A stretch of 64,000 bases of DNA from Acidobacteriota bacterium (lineage in GTDB: Bacteria; Acidobacteriota; Terriglobia; Acidiferrales; UBA7541): assembly GCA_018268785.1 (NCBI GenBank), contig JAFDVY010000002.1, forward strand, positions 62,001 through 126,000. Direction: 5' to 3'. The notes below the pieces were generated by a model that was not told the DNA's origin, did not search any database, and worked only from the letters and a program-made list of their open reading frames with translations. Below are positions 9,159 through 18,507 of this stretch, in pieces (positions within the stretch are counted from its first letter, which is position 1; each line of letters opens with the position of its first letter). A program made the position numbers and the translations under genes.

Positions 9159-12100
9159 CGCAGGAAACGCGACGACGAAAATGGAGATGGCTGCGGCACA
9201 CGGCGTGGGTGCTCGGGATCAAACTCCTGCTGATTACCGCGGGGCTAATCATATTTTTCGGAAGCGGAGCGGGGAATCCATTTCTAAAAAGAGCGCTGAT
9301 CCGGAAATTGAATGCAGCGACGGGGGGATCAGCGGAAGTGCAATCGCTCTCGATAGAATGGCTTGCGCTGCGGGGGACGCTTAAGGGGGTTGTAGTTCAC
9401 GGGAAGGAGCCGCAAGGAACGGAGCCGCTATTTAGCGCGGAAGAGATTGACGCGGGATTGCGAATCGATTCGTTTTGGGGACGCAAGGTTTCGCTTAACA
9501 ATCTGAAAATAGCAAAACCGCACATTCACATTCGCTCGGAGAAGAATGGAGCGACAAACATTCCTACGCCGCCGGGGCCGAAGCAGAATTCCACGACGCC
9601 TGTAAGCAAGACACTATTTGATCTGAAGGTGAAGCAGGTACAACTGCTGGATGGGTGGGTTCTCTACAACGATGTGAGAACGCCCTTTGCCGTGGAAGGA
9701 AGTGGATTGCGGCTGGCAGTGAATGCTGGAGGAAGCGCGGAAAAGCCGATTTACCTGGGGACAATGGATTGGAAAGAAGTGCAAGTCGCGGCGAAGCGAT
9801 TTGTGCCTGTGCCTGTGAATTTATCCATGAAGTTTTCCATAACGCCGGACGGATTCGAATTGGAACAGGCGCAGATTGGGGCCGGGCGTTCCCGGATCGA
9901 TTTGCAAGGACGGCTGACCAATTACAGCGATCCAAATGCTGCCTTTAAGTACCGAGTGTGGTTGGAGATCGGGGATTTTCGGAAGACGTTTCGCTCGCCA
10001 CTGACGCCGACAGGAAAGGTAGATGTGCGAGGCGAAGGAACGTTGAGCTCAGGCGTTGCACTAGGCAGTGGCAGTTTTGTTGGAACGGAAATCAACCTGA
10101 GTTACACAGGCTTTCAGGATTCGGGAGTAGGGGCGCGCGGAAGCTATAAATTCGACAAGAACGGAATACAGATCCCGGATTTTGTGGCAAGCGCGTTTGG
10201 CGGGACCGTAAGCGGTCCGGTGACGATGAAGTTTCCCGGGTTGGAATTCGTTGCGAAGACGCATATTCAAGACATTCGGATGGCACGGGTTTTGCCGGCC
10301 CTAGAGCGTGCCAGCTTTCCGGTAAACGAGTTGCATTGGGATTCCGTGATTACGGCAGACACGGTTGAGACATGGAGCGGCACATTCGCGCACTTCGAAA
10401 TTTCCGGGACGATGGACCTGAATGCGCCTGGAGAAATTGCGTCACAACATGTGCCGGTAATAGGCGGAGCGAGCTTCAACTACCGTTATGATTCCCAGAC
10501 TTTGGCGCTGGATACCGCACAATTTGATACGCCGACGAGCCGAATTCACGCAGGGGGGTCGCTGGGGAAACGCAGTTCAGGACTGGATATTCAGTTCGAA
10601 ACTAGCGCGCTGGAGGACTATGAAGATTTCATCGATGCGATTCGAGGGCCAAACCCCGAAGGATCCAGGCCGGCGCTGAGCGGAAGCGCAAAGTGGGATG
10701 GAAAACTTTCGGGGCCGCTCGGTGGACCAACGCTTGCGGGGCATGCTCGAGGCGAAAAGATTGCTTACGGCGATTTGCACTTAGATTCCCTGGAAGCAGA
10801 CATGACGTATTCGCCGAGCGAGCTCTCGATCTCGCAAGGCAGAGCAAAGCTGGGGGCGATGCAAGCCGACGTGGAAGGTTCGATGGATCTGGATGAATGG
10901 ATATTCCGGCCGGAGAACGAATGGACGGCGGACGTAAATTTCGAAACTGTGCCGCTGGAGAGTTTTCAAGAGTTCGTAAAAGACAGGTACCCGGTTGGAG
11001 GGACGCTGACAGGCCAATTCCACGGGCATGGGACGCGCGCGAATCCAAGTGTCAACGGGTTGTTCGATCTGGCGGAAGGGGATGCGTACGGAGTTTCGTT
11101 CAACAGGCTGCGCGGGCAACTGAATGTGACGCCGGAAGAAGTTCATATTTCCAATGCGGAGTTGCGGGTGTTTGCTCCGGGGAAAGAGAAGGCGGGAGCG
11201 GGAATCGTAACAGGCAGCGCGGGTTACCGGTTCGCCGATGGGAACATTTCCGTTGATTTGGTGGGAGCCGGATTGCCGCTGGAGAATTTTGAAAAGCTGC
11301 AGAGCCCGCGAATGCCGGTCGGCGGACAAATGACATTCCACATGAAAGCAACCGGGCCGGCCAAAACACCGCAAGGCGAGGGATCGATTCGCATCGTGGA
11401 TTTGCGGATTGGGCAGGAGATAATCGGAAGTTTTGACGGAACACTGAGCTCGGACGGGCACGAAGCGAAAGTGGAATTGAGCTCGGCGATGACAGATGGC
11501 AGCGTCTCGGGCGGATACACGATTGGATTGACGCCGCCGTATCCGGTTCATGGGAAAGCGAACATCCGCAATATCAACCTCGATCCTTTCCTGGTGACGT
11601 ACCTGCACCTCAAACATTTCAGCGGGCATGGAGGCGCGGAGGGGGAAATCGGATTGGAGGGAAACCTAAGCCAGCCAAGCGCGATCGTGATGGACGCGAA
11701 ATTCTCACGGCTGTCGTTCAACTATTCGAACGTGCAACTGGAGAACGCCGGACCAGTACATTTTCGTGCATCCGTGGAAGAACTAAATATTGATCCAGTG
11801 GCCTTTGAGGGAAAAGACACGAATTTCAAGCTGGAAGGGAGCGCGCGATTTACAGGGCGGCGGACCTTAGCGTTGAAATTGAACGGCGCGCTCGATTTGC
11901 GCCTGATCAGCGGATTCGTTCCAAACCTTGATGCACGCGGACCAGCGCAGGTGAACGCATCATTTGAGGGAACACTGGACCGGCCCAAGATCACGGGGCG
12001 CGTGCATATTGAAAATGCGTCAGCGCGTGTGGCGGATTTTCCAACAGGATTGAGCGCGATCAAAGGCGATCTGGTGTTTGACGCAACTCGGCTTTCGTTT

Positions 12101-13156
12101 GACAACGTAACAGCGGAAGCGGGAGGCGGAACGCTGACGCTCACGGGAAGCGTGAACTATGCGGATTCGCCGATTCACTACGACATCACGGCGCGAACAG
12201 ACCGGACGAGAATCCGGTATCCCGAGGGAATGAGCTGGCAAGTTGCCGGGAATTTGCGATTGTCCGGGACGCCAGATGCGGGATTGCTTTCCGGACGCGT
12301 GACGATTGACCGCGTGAATTTGTCCGGCGGGCTGGAGGCGGCGGGAGCATTGATCGCGTCGCATGAAAATGGCGGCACGACTTCCACTTTTTTGCAGAAT
12401 CTGCAATTCGACATTGAAGCGCTTTCGACCCCGGATGCGCGCATGGAATGGCCAAACGCGGAACTGGAAGCCGACGCAAATTTGCGGGTGAGGGGAACCT
12501 GGGAGCATCCGATTTTGCTGGGGCACATTCACGTGCTTTCCGGGGATTTGTATTTCCACGGGAACCGATACCGCGTGGCGCGCGGCGATTTGAATTTTGC
12601 GCGGCCGTTGAACATAGACCCGGACATCAATATAGAAGCAACGACGACGATTCAGCAGTATGAAATCACGCTGAATTTCAGCGGGCCGGCGAGCAAATTG
12701 AATCTTTCCTATCGTTCCGATCCGCCGTTGCCCGGCAATGACATCGTGACATTGCTGACGCTGGGGCAAACAAGCTCCGAGGCGGAATTGAGGGCAGGCG
12801 GAACTGGTTCGGCACAGAGCCCTGGCTCCGGCGCATCGGCGCTGCTTTCCGAGGCGATCTCGAGCCAGCTGGGCGGCAGGCTAGAAAGGTTATTTGGAAT
12901 TACCAAACTGCGGGTAGATCCGGGGCTTGCGGGAGTAGGTTCGACGGGATCAGAACAGAGCGCGGCGGCGCGAGTGACGGTAGAACAGCAGGTTACACGG
13001 AATTTGACGATCACGTACGTTTCAAACGTGAGCTCGACCCAGCAGCAGGTAATCCAAGTGGAATACAACGTGAATCGAAATGTTTCGATTGTGGCGCTGC
13101 GAGATCAGAACGGAACGTTCGGTATCGACGTAAAAATCAAGAAACGATTTCCGTAA
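9155..13156 (+). CDS. TamB-like translocation/assembly protein (DUF490 C-terminus)
   Basis: Large AsmA/TamB-family protein of 1333 aa, thought in this family to bridge inner and outer membranes and to move lipids or assist barrel assembly. One N-terminal membrane anchor (about residues 15-35, LGIKLLLITAGLIIFF) is followed by a very long beta-rich body with repeated G-x-hydrophobic strands and a C-terminal TamB domain (about 1080-1333) that includes the PLPGNDIVTLLTLG stretch and ends KIKKRFP. It is the last gene of the Omp85 - SurA-like - TamB operon, with ATGA overlap to the previous gene. Confidence 0.88.
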   Translation: MTQETRRRKWRWLRHTAWVLGIKLLLITAGLIIFFGSGAGNPFLKRALIRKLNAATGGSAEVQSLSIEWLALRGTLKGVVVHGKEPQGTEPLFSAEEIDAGLRIDSFWGRKVSLNNLKIAKPHIHIRSEKNGATNIPTPPGPKQNSTTPVSKTLFDLKVKQVQLLDGWVLYNDVRTPFAVEGSGLRLAVNAGGSAEKPIYLGTMDWKEVQVAAKRFVPVPVNLSMKFSITPDGFELEQAQIGAGRSRIDLQGRLTNYSDPNAAFKYRVWLEIGDFRKTFRSPLTPTGKVDVRGEGTLSSGVALGSGSFVGTEINLSYTGFQDSGVGARGSYKFDKNGIQIPDFVASAFGGTVSGPVTMKFPGLEFVAKTHIQDIRMARVLPALERASFPVNELHWDSVITADTVETWSGTFAHFEISGTMDLNAPGEIASQHVPVIGGASFNYRYDSQTLALDTAQFDTPTSRIHAGGSLGKRSSGLDIQFETSALEDYEDFIDAIRGPNPEGSRPALSGSAKWDGKLSGPLGGPTLAGHARGEKIAYGDLHLDSLEADMTYSPSELSISQGRAKLGAMQADVEGSMDLDEWIFRPENEWTADVNFETVPLESFQEFVKDRYPVGGTLTGQFHGHGTRANPSVNGLFDLAEGDAYGVSFNRLRGQLNVTPEEVHISNAELRVFAPGKEKAGAGIVTGSAGYRFADGNISVDLVGAGLPLENFEKLQSPRMPVGGQMTFHMKATGPAKTPQGEGSIRIVDLRIGQEIIGSFDGTLSSDGHEAKVELSSAMTDGSVSGGYTIGLTPPYPVHGKANIRNINLDPFLVTYLHLKHFSGHGGAEGEIGLEGNLSQPSAIVMDAKFSRLSFNYSNVQLENAGPVHFRASVEELNIDPVAFEGKDTNFKLEGSARFTGRRTLALKLNGALDLRLISGFVPNLDARGPAQVNASFEGTLDRPKITGRVHIENASARVADFPTGLSAIKGDLVFDATRLSFDNVTAEAGGGTLTLTGSVNYADSPIHYDITARTDRTRIRYPEGMSWQVAGNLRLSGTPDAGLLSGRVTIDRVNLSGGLEAAGALIASHENGGTTSTFLQNLQFDIEALSTPDARMEWPNAELEADANLRVRGTWEHPILLGHIHVLSGDLYFHGNRYRVARGDLNFARPLNIDPDINIEATTTIQQYEITLNFSGPASKLNLSYRSDPPLPGNDIVTLLTLGQTSSEAELRAGGTGSAQSPGSGASALLSEAISSQLGGRLERLFGITKLRVDPGLAGVGSTGSEQSAAARVTVEQQVTRNLTITYVSNVSSTQQQVIQVEYNVNRNVSIVALRDQNGTFGIDVKIKKRFP

Positions 13157-13191
13157 AAAGCAAATTGCAGCAGACAGGATGTTGCGGCCAA

Positions 13192-13836
13192 TTATGGCTG
13201 CTGCGAATCGGCCTGCGCCGACTGCTGATTCGAATTGCTCTGCTGGCCCTGTTGCCAGCGGCGGCGAGCTGAGAAAGACCGTTGCTTTCCATTTGCATCG
13301 GAATTCTGCGCGTGGAATTCCTGCCAGGCTTCCTTGGCCGCCTGATTGGTCAGAGTACGATTCGCAAGCTGGATTTCCTTGCTGATCTTTGGCATTTCTC
13401 CGGCGACTTTCTGCCCCAGGGGCGAACCATAAAACTGTAGCAAGCCCTTAATTTCGTCTTCGGAGTAATGCTTGTCGTAGATGGAGACGAGCTGATCGGC
13501 AAGCGAGTCTGCATCGAACTTTCTCTGAAAAACGGAAAGATAGGAATTAATGGCTTCCTGCGCTTTGTCATCGTTTGGCGCGAGCGAGATAAGGCGCTGG
13601 CGGTATTGCTCAGTGGAATTGGCCGCAGCTTCCTGGATCATGTCGCGCGCACCCACCAGTTCGAGCAAAGAACGAATGTCGGCATCTTTCTGTGGATCGA
13701 CGGCCTTAGCAGGGGGGGACTTGGCGGCAGCGACGGCTTCCTGCTGGGCGGCTTGCACAGGGACATTGGAAGCGCCCTGGATGGCTACAAGAAATGTCCC
13801 GACATAGATGATGATGAGTGCGAATACGGCTTTCAT
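13192..13836 (-). CDS. Secreted DUF2059-containing protein
   Basis: The 214-aa protein has a signal peptide (MKAVFALIIIYVGTFLVAIQGAS) and a DUF2059-type helical domain at about residues 55-170, with the characteristic IYDKHYSEDEIKGLLQFYGSPLG segment (seen across about 119-141). The tail is Gln/Ser-rich and low complexity (GQQSNSNQQSAQADSQQP). Function of DUF2059 proteins is unknown. It is convergent with the TamB gene, 35 bases apart, and is probably monocistronic. Confidence 0.82.
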   Translation of the reverse strand: MKAVFALIIIYVGTFLVAIQGASNVPVQAAQQEAVAAAKSPPAKAVDPQKDADIRSLLELVGARDMIQEAAANSTEQYRQRLISLAPNDDKAQEAINSYLSVFQRKFDADSLADQLVSIYDKHYSEDEIKGLLQFYGSPLGQKVAGEMPKISKEIQLANRTLTNQAAKEAWQEFHAQNSDANGKQRSFSARRRWQQGQQSNSNQQSAQADSQQP

Positions 13837-14013
13837 GACTTGCTTCCTTTTCTACCGGCGGCACTTGCATGGCCGCCACGAGAATTATTTTAGAAAGCGG
13901 CGAGGCGGGAATCCGCAATGTCAAGGGGCAGGAGTGTCCGCTCGGTGACTGTACCGGCGTACAGGCTTAGCGGAAGTTGGGGAAGCGGAACGAGTCTGCT
14001 AGGATGCGACGCC

Positions 14014-15444
14014 ATGACGGAACTAGCTCGCGAAGAAGACCGCTTAAAGAAGAACGAGGAAGGACTTGTCCAGCGCGAGGCTGGATTGCAGCAGCAGTTG
14101 AGCCCGGCGCAGGTGGCAATGATCGCTCTGGGAAGCACGATCGGCACCGGGCTCTTCCTCACCAGCGCGATTTCCGTAAAGTTGGCTGGGCCAGCCGTGA
14201 TTCTGAGTTTCGCCGCCGGCGCTTTGATTACGCTGACGGTGATGTGGGCGCTGGCGGAAATGGCTGTGGAACACCCCGCGGCGGGTTCCTTCGGGTTGTA
14301 TGCAGAGATGTATTTGCATCCGTGGGCTGGATTCGCGACTCGTTATACATATTGGCTGTGTCTGGTGATTGTCATCGGTAGCGAAGTTGCGGCCTCGGGA
14401 ATTTATTGCCAATTCTGGTTTCCCAACATTCCTTCGTGGCTTTGGATCTGCGTATTTTCGATTGCGCTGGTCTATATAAATACGCTGAGCATAAAGAATT
14501 TCGGAACAATCGAGTTCTGGTTCGCGATGATCAAAGTGGTGACGATCGCGGCGTTTTTGATTCTAGGAACAGCTCTCGTTCTGGGATTCGGATTTCCGCG
14601 AATCGGCACAGGCAATTTCACCGCGCATGGAGGATTTTTTCCAAACGGCTGGAAGGGAGTTGGTTTGGGAGTGATTACGGCCATTTTCAGCTTCCTCGGG
14701 TTGGAAATTGTGGGGGTGACGGCCGGAGAAGCAGCAGACCCGAAGACGGCGGTGCCGCGCGCTTTTCGGAGAACCCTGGCGTTTCTCGCGCTGTTTTATC
14801 TGGGCGGACTGGCATTGGTGGTGGCGATTGTGCCGTGGGAACAGATAGGACTGGATAAGAGTCCGTTTGTCACCGTGTTTGAAAAGGTAGGAATTCCAGC
14901 GGCAAGCCACGTGATGAATTTTGTAGTGCTGACTGCGGCGCTTTCGAGCGCACTCTGCAATTTGTATTTCGCGGCGAGGCTTTTGTTTTCACTTTCGAGG
15001 GGCAACTATGCGCCCGCGGCGCTTGGGAAACTGAACAAGCGGGGAATGCCGTTGGCGGCCGTGCTCGCCTCCAGTCTGGGCATGGCCGCGGCAATGCTTT
15101 TGAATTTGCGATTCAAGAATTCCGCGTTTCTCTATCTGATCGGAGTCGCGTTTTTTGGGGGACCATTCATCTGGCTGATGACGCTTGTAACACACATCGC
15201 TTTTCGACGCCGAATGAAATGGGAGAAGAAGAGTTACACGCGGTTTGCGCCGCCGGGCTATTGGAGTTCGGTGATCGGACTAATAAGTTTGCTGGGGGTC
15301 TTAATCTCCACCTGGTGGGTAAGGGATTTTCACGTAACGCTTCTGGCCGGGCCGCCGTGGATTGCGTTCCTGACGCTGTGCTACTTTATTTGGCGCGCCT
15401 ATCAGCGCAGCAAAACTGCCAACGGAACTGTAGAGAATGAATGA
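14014..15444 (+). CDS. APC-family amino acid permease
   Basis: Inner-membrane amino acid/proton symporter or exchanger with about 12 membrane segments in 476 aa. The first helix has the family glycine motif (GSTIGTGLFLTSAI, about residues 37-50) and the helix-6 region shows FLGLEIVGVTAGEAADP, both typical of the AAT/GabP-like branch. The frame is open further upstream to 13918, but ATG 14014 has an AGGA seven bases ahead and starts with the acidic soluble tail common in this family. It overlaps the next gene by eight bases, so the two are probably co-expressed. Substrate cannot be read from sequence; the neighbour might suggest tryptophan/kynurenine or a cysteine-like amino acid. Confidence 0.88.
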   Translation: MTELAREEDRLKKNEEGLVQREAGLQQQLSPAQVAMIALGSTIGTGLFLTSAISVKLAGPAVILSFAAGALITLTVMWALAEMAVEHPAAGSFGLYAEMYLHPWAGFATRYTYWLCLVIVIGSEVAASGIYCQFWFPNIPSWLWICVFSIALVYINTLSIKNFGTIEFWFAMIKVVTIAAFLILGTALVLGFGFPRIGTGNFTAHGGFFPNGWKGVGLGVITAIFSFLGLEIVGVTAGEAADPKTAVPRAFRRTLAFLALFYLGGLALVVAIVPWEQIGLDKSPFVTVFEKVGIPAASHVMNFVVLTAALSSALCNLYFAARLLFSLSRGNYAPAALGKLNKRGMPLAAVLASSLGMAAAMLLNLRFKNSAFLYLIGVAFFGGPFIWLMTLVTHIAFRRRMKWEKKSYTRFAPPGYWSSVIGLISLLGVLISTWWVRDFHVTLLAGPPWIAFLTLCYFIWRAYQRSKTANGTVENE

Positions 15445-16621
15445 ATTGCTCAAATGGCGGAGCGAGTTTCCAATACTCGAACGCACGACCTATCTGATCA
15501 GCAATTCGCTGGGAGCGATGCCGCGCGGAGTGTATGCAAACCTGAAAGCCTACGCGGATTCGTGGGCGCACCGCGGCGTTCGGGCCTGGGAGGAAGGCTG
15601 GTGGGAAATGGCGGTCGGCGTAGGAGACAAAGTCGCCCCGCTGATTGGCGCAAGTGCCGGCGAGATTTCCCTTCATCAAAACGTAACGCAAACGCAGGCG
15701 GTGATCACTTCCTGTTTTGATTTTCGCGGGCCGCGCAACAAAGTCGTGATGACCGACCTCGAATTTCCTTCGATTCAGTATTTCTATCACGAGCAAAGAC
15801 GGTTCGGCGCGCGCGTGGAACTTGTGCCCAGCGGGGACCCAGTCCGCTTCGATTTGGATAAATTTCTCGCCGCCATTGATGAGACAACGCTGCTCGTGCC
15901 GATTTCGCTGGTGCTTTTTCGAAGCTCGTTTGTTGTGAACGCGAAGGCAATTGTGGAGAAGGCTCACCGCGCCGGTGCGCGCGTGATTTTGGATGTGTTC
16001 CAGGGGACGGGCACGATTCCGATTGACGTGCGCGGGCTTGGCGTGGATTTTGCCGTGGGCGGAGTCTTGAAGTGGCTTTGCGGCGGTCCCGGAGTTGCGT
16101 ATCTGTATGTACGGGAAGACTTGCGGTCGAAATTGAAGCCTGCGCTGACAGGCTGGATCGCCCATCAGCGGCCGTTTGCGTTCGAAACAGGACCTATCGA
16201 TCAGCGGGAAGATTCGTTTCGCTATTTGAACGGGACGCCGCACATTCCGGCGTTGTTTGCATGCCAGCCGGGCCTGGAGATTTTGAATCGAGTCGGAATT
16301 GGCGCGATTCGGGAACAATCCATTGCCATGACGACGCGCCTCGTCGAGGGAGCAAGAGCGCGCGGGTGGCGGGTGAATACACCAGAAAATTCCGCGGAAC
16401 GCGCGGGAACGGTCTCGGTGGATTGCCCACATGCGGCAGAAGTGTGCCGCGAACTTCTGTCGCGCGAGATATTGGTGGACTACCGGCCCAAGGCTGGAAT
16501 CCGGCTTTCGCCTCATTTTTACAACACGCAGGATGAATGCGATTATGCGCTGGGGCAAATTGAAGAAATTTTAAGAACCGGCGCGTGGGCAAAACACTCG
16601 TCAGCGCTGGCGCCAGCTTAG
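15437..16621 (+). CDS. Class-V aminotransferase, kynureninase-like
   Basis: PLP enzyme of fold type I, 394 aa. The likely Schiff-base lysine is in GGVLKWLCGGPG (about residue 214); the preceding aspartate for the pyridine nitrogen is in ILDVFQGTG. Overall arrangement, including ISNSLGAMPRGV near the N-terminus and the WIAHQRPFAFE segment, resembles kynureninase and related cysteine-desulfurase-like enzymes. Its start lies inside the permease gene end, so it probably acts on an imported amino acid (inference). Exact reaction is not resolved. Confidence 0.8.
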   Translation: MNELLKWRSEFPILERTTYLISNSLGAMPRGVYANLKAYADSWAHRGVRAWEEGWWEMAVGVGDKVAPLIGASAGEISLHQNVTQTQAVITSCFDFRGPRNKVVMTDLEFPSIQYFYHEQRRFGARVELVPSGDPVRFDLDKFLAAIDETTLLVPISLVLFRSSFVVNAKAIVEKAHRAGARVILDVFQGTGTIPIDVRGLGVDFAVGGVLKWLCGGPGVAYLYVREDLRSKLKPALTGWIAHQRPFAFETGPIDQREDSFRYLNGTPHIPALFACQPGLEILNRVGIGAIREQSIAMTTRLVEGARARGWRVNTPENSAERAGTVSVDCPHAAEVCRELLSREILVDYRPKAGIRLSPHFYNTQDECDYALGQIEEILRTGAWAKHSSALAPA

Positions 16622-16626
16622 GATCG

Positions 16627-17364
16627 ATGGAAACTGCTCCCGCGCTTTCGATTATCGTTCCTTCCTATAACGAGGAATTGCGACTACCGCCTTCGTTGAT
16701 CCGGATTGCCGACTACATAAGGGAATCGGGCCGCACAACGGAAGTGATTGTTGTAGACGATGGATCCAAGGACCGGACAGCGGCTGTGGCGGAGGCCTTT
16801 CGAACGCAGATTCCTAATCTGCGGGTTGTTTCCAACGGAGAAAACAGGGGCAAGGGATACAGTGTTCGGCACGGGATGCAGGAAGCGCGCGGGAAGATCG
16901 TGCTTTTTACGGATGCCGATCTTTCCGCACCAATCGAAGAGGCCGACAAGTTGCTCGCAGCCTTGACGGAATACGATGTGGCGATCGGATCCCGAGCGCT
17001 GGACAGAAATCTGATTGCCGTACATGAATCGCGATTTCGGGAATTCGCGGGAATCATCTTCAATAAAATTGTCCGGATTGTGCTGTGGCTGCCGTTTGTG
17101 GATACGCAATGTGGATTCAAGGCGTTCCGCCGGGAGCGGTGCAAGATCATTTTCGAACAGCAGAGAATCGAGCGGTTTGGATTTGACCCGGAGTTGCTTT
17201 ACCTTGCGCGGCATCACGGGCTGAAGGCCGTAGAGATTCCCGTTCGGTGGGCACACTCACCCGCGACGAAAATAAACATGCTAAGAGACAGCATCCAGAT
17301 GTTCGTGGACGTGTTCACGATCCGGTGGAATGCGTTGTTGGGACGGTACCGGAAGGAAAAATAG
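16627..17364 (+). CDS. Family-2 glycosyltransferase (dolichyl/undecaprenyl-phosphate sugar synthase type)
   Basis: Transfers a sugar from a nucleotide donor, in this subfamily usually to a polyprenyl phosphate. The 245-aa protein has the GT-A landmarks IVPSYNEE (about 9-16), VVDDGSKDRT (about 41-50) and the metal site TDADLSAP (about 95-102). There is no C-terminal membrane pair, so it is a soluble or peripheral version. An in-frame ATG at 16585 lies inside the upstream gene; ATG 16627 has AGGA just ahead and removes a non-homologous leader. It follows the aminotransferase by five bases. Confidence 0.85.
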   Translation: METAPALSIIVPSYNEELRLPPSLIRIADYIRESGRTTEVIVVDDGSKDRTAAVAEAFRTQIPNLRVVSNGENRGKGYSVRHGMQEARGKIVLFTDADLSAPIEEADKLLAALTEYDVAIGSRALDRNLIAVHESRFREFAGIIFNKIVRIVLWLPFVDTQCGFKAFRRERCKIIFEQQRIERFGFDPELLYLARHHGLKAVEIPVRWAHSPATKINMLRDSIQMFVDVFTIRWNALLGRYRKEK

Positions 17365-17371
17365 GCGGACT

Positions 17372-17419
17372 GCTTTACAATATAAAGTACTTGACACGGC
17401 ATCGCGGCGAGAATAGAGT
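17372..17419 (+). promoter_or_regulatory. Promoter with upstream palindromic operator (site A)
   Basis: GCTTTACAATATAAAGT (17372-17388) is an inverted repeat with perfect CTTTA/TAAAG arms. It is followed after two bases by TTGACA (17391-17396), then 17 bases and TAGAGT (17414-17419). The next ATG (17426) is six bases downstream, so the message would be leaderless. The same 17-mer, with three changes, occurs at 18452-18468. Predicted to bind the winged-helix regulator encoded at 18048. Confidence 0.55.
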
Positions 17420-17425
17420 GCTGGC

Positions 17426-18040
17426 ATGGCTTTGAGCAGTCCATCGCGAGTTCCAACTCCCGAGCCGATTCCCATCGATGCCCGGGCAGCGGATCATCTC
17501 CGCTACATTCGCGAAACGATGGAAAGCGCGGGAGAATTTACGGCCGTGCCGGGCTGGGGCGGCGTGGCGATGGGGATCACGGCCCTCGCTGCCGCGTACT
17601 TTGCTTCCATTCAAACAACGGCGTCGCGCTGGCTTTTGGTCTGGTTGCTGGAGGCCGGAGTCGCATTCGCCATTGCAGCACCAGCTGCGGCGACAAAAGC
17701 GCATCGGGTGAATGCGAGACTGTTTTCCGGACCGGGACGGAAATTTTTGCGAAGCTTTGCTCCGGCGATTGTTGCCGGCGGGCTGCTGACCTACGCACTG
17801 GCGCACGCCGGGTTGTTTTCGGCGTTACCGGGAATGTGGCTGCTGCTATACGGAACGGCGATTGTTACAGGGGGCTCGTTTTCTGTGCGTGTAGTGCCCG
17901 TTATGGGGCTTTGCCTTATGCTACTTGGCGCGGTAGCTCTATTTGCGCCAGCACAATGGGGTAACGCGCTGATGGCAGCTGGCTTTGGCGGCGTGCAAAT
18001 CGGATTTGGGGTTTGGATCGCGAAGAGATACGGCGGCTAA
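17426..18040 (+). CDS. Membrane protein of unknown function, 5-6 TM
   Basis: A 204-aa protein with a soluble N-terminus (about 50 residues, [28 protein letters not shown]) and about five hydrophobic segments (for example [17 protein letters not shown] and [16 protein letters not shown]). I do not recognise a named family, but genes of this sort often sit beside HTH_34-type winged-helix regulators. The regulator starts seven bases after this stop, so the two form an operon under the 17391 promoter. Confidence 0.72.
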   Translation: MALSSPSRVPTPEPIPIDARAADHLRYIRETMESAGEFTAVPGWGGVAMGITALAAAYFASIQTTASRWLLVWLLEAGVAFAIAAPAAATKAHRVNARLFSGPGRKFLRSFAPAIVAGGLLTYALAHAGLFSALPGMWLLLYGTAIVTGGSFSVRVVPVMGLCLMLLGAVALFAPAQWGNALMAAGFGGVQIGFGVWIAKRYGG

Positions 18041-18047
18041 CGAATTT

Positions 18048-18434
18048 ATGGCGAGAACTTCAGCGGCTAAGCAGGAACGGGTGCAGCGGGAGAAAAGAAC
18101 GGCGCTGAGCAGTGTGCGCGGGAGCGCGCGGGACGCCGTGTCGCCGGATCTGGACCGGTTGATTCACGAGAGGATCCGGTTAGGGATTGTGAGCGCGCTT
18201 GCAGTAAACCGCTCGTTAACCTTCAACGAATTGAAAGGCCTGCTGAAAACTACGGACGGCAACCTGAGCGTTCACGCGCGGAAGCTTGAGGAAGCGGATT
18301 ACATTGTGTGTTCAAAATCTTTCGACGGTCGGCTGCCAAAAACGGAGTATCACCTGACCGGCCCCGGACGGAAGGCACTGGAACGCTATCTGAACCACAT
18401 GGAGGCGTTGATTCGAGCGACGCGCGAAGGGTGA
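18048..18434 (+). CDS. Winged-helix transcriptional regulator (HTH_34/MarR-like)
   Basis: Small DNA-binding protein (128 aa) with a basic N-terminus and a winged helix covering about residues 40-118: LAVNRSLTFNELKGLL, then the recognition region TTDGNLSVHARKLEEADYI and a wing with KTEYHLTGPGRKALERY. This matches HTH_34-type proteins. ATG 18048 is chosen because upstream codons lie inside the previous gene. Two near-identical palindromes flank its operon (17372-17388 and 18452-18468), so autoregulation and control of the isoprenyl transferase gene downstream are likely. Ligand is unknown. Confidence 0.85.
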   Translation: MARTSAAKQERVQREKRTALSSVRGSARDAVSPDLDRLIHERIRLGIVSALAVNRSLTFNELKGLLKTTDGNLSVHARKLEEADYIVCSKSFDGRLPKTEYHLTGPGRKALERYLNHMEALIRATREG

Positions 18435-18451
18435 AAATTTTTTACCTGTCA

Positions 18452-18468
18452 ACTTTACATTACAAAGT
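18452..18468. promoter_or_regulatory. Palindromic operator (site B)
   Basis: ACTTTACATTACAAAGT, with a 6-bp perfect arm on each side when one base is added (AACTTT...AAAGTT). It matches site A at 14 of 17 positions. It lies 18 bases after the regulator stop and 40 bases before the isoprenyl transferase ATG. No convincing -35/-10 pair was found around it. Confidence 0.5.
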
Positions 18469-18507
18469 TATTTGCAGAAGTGTTTTGCGGCGGAGAAAGC
18501 AGTTGTT

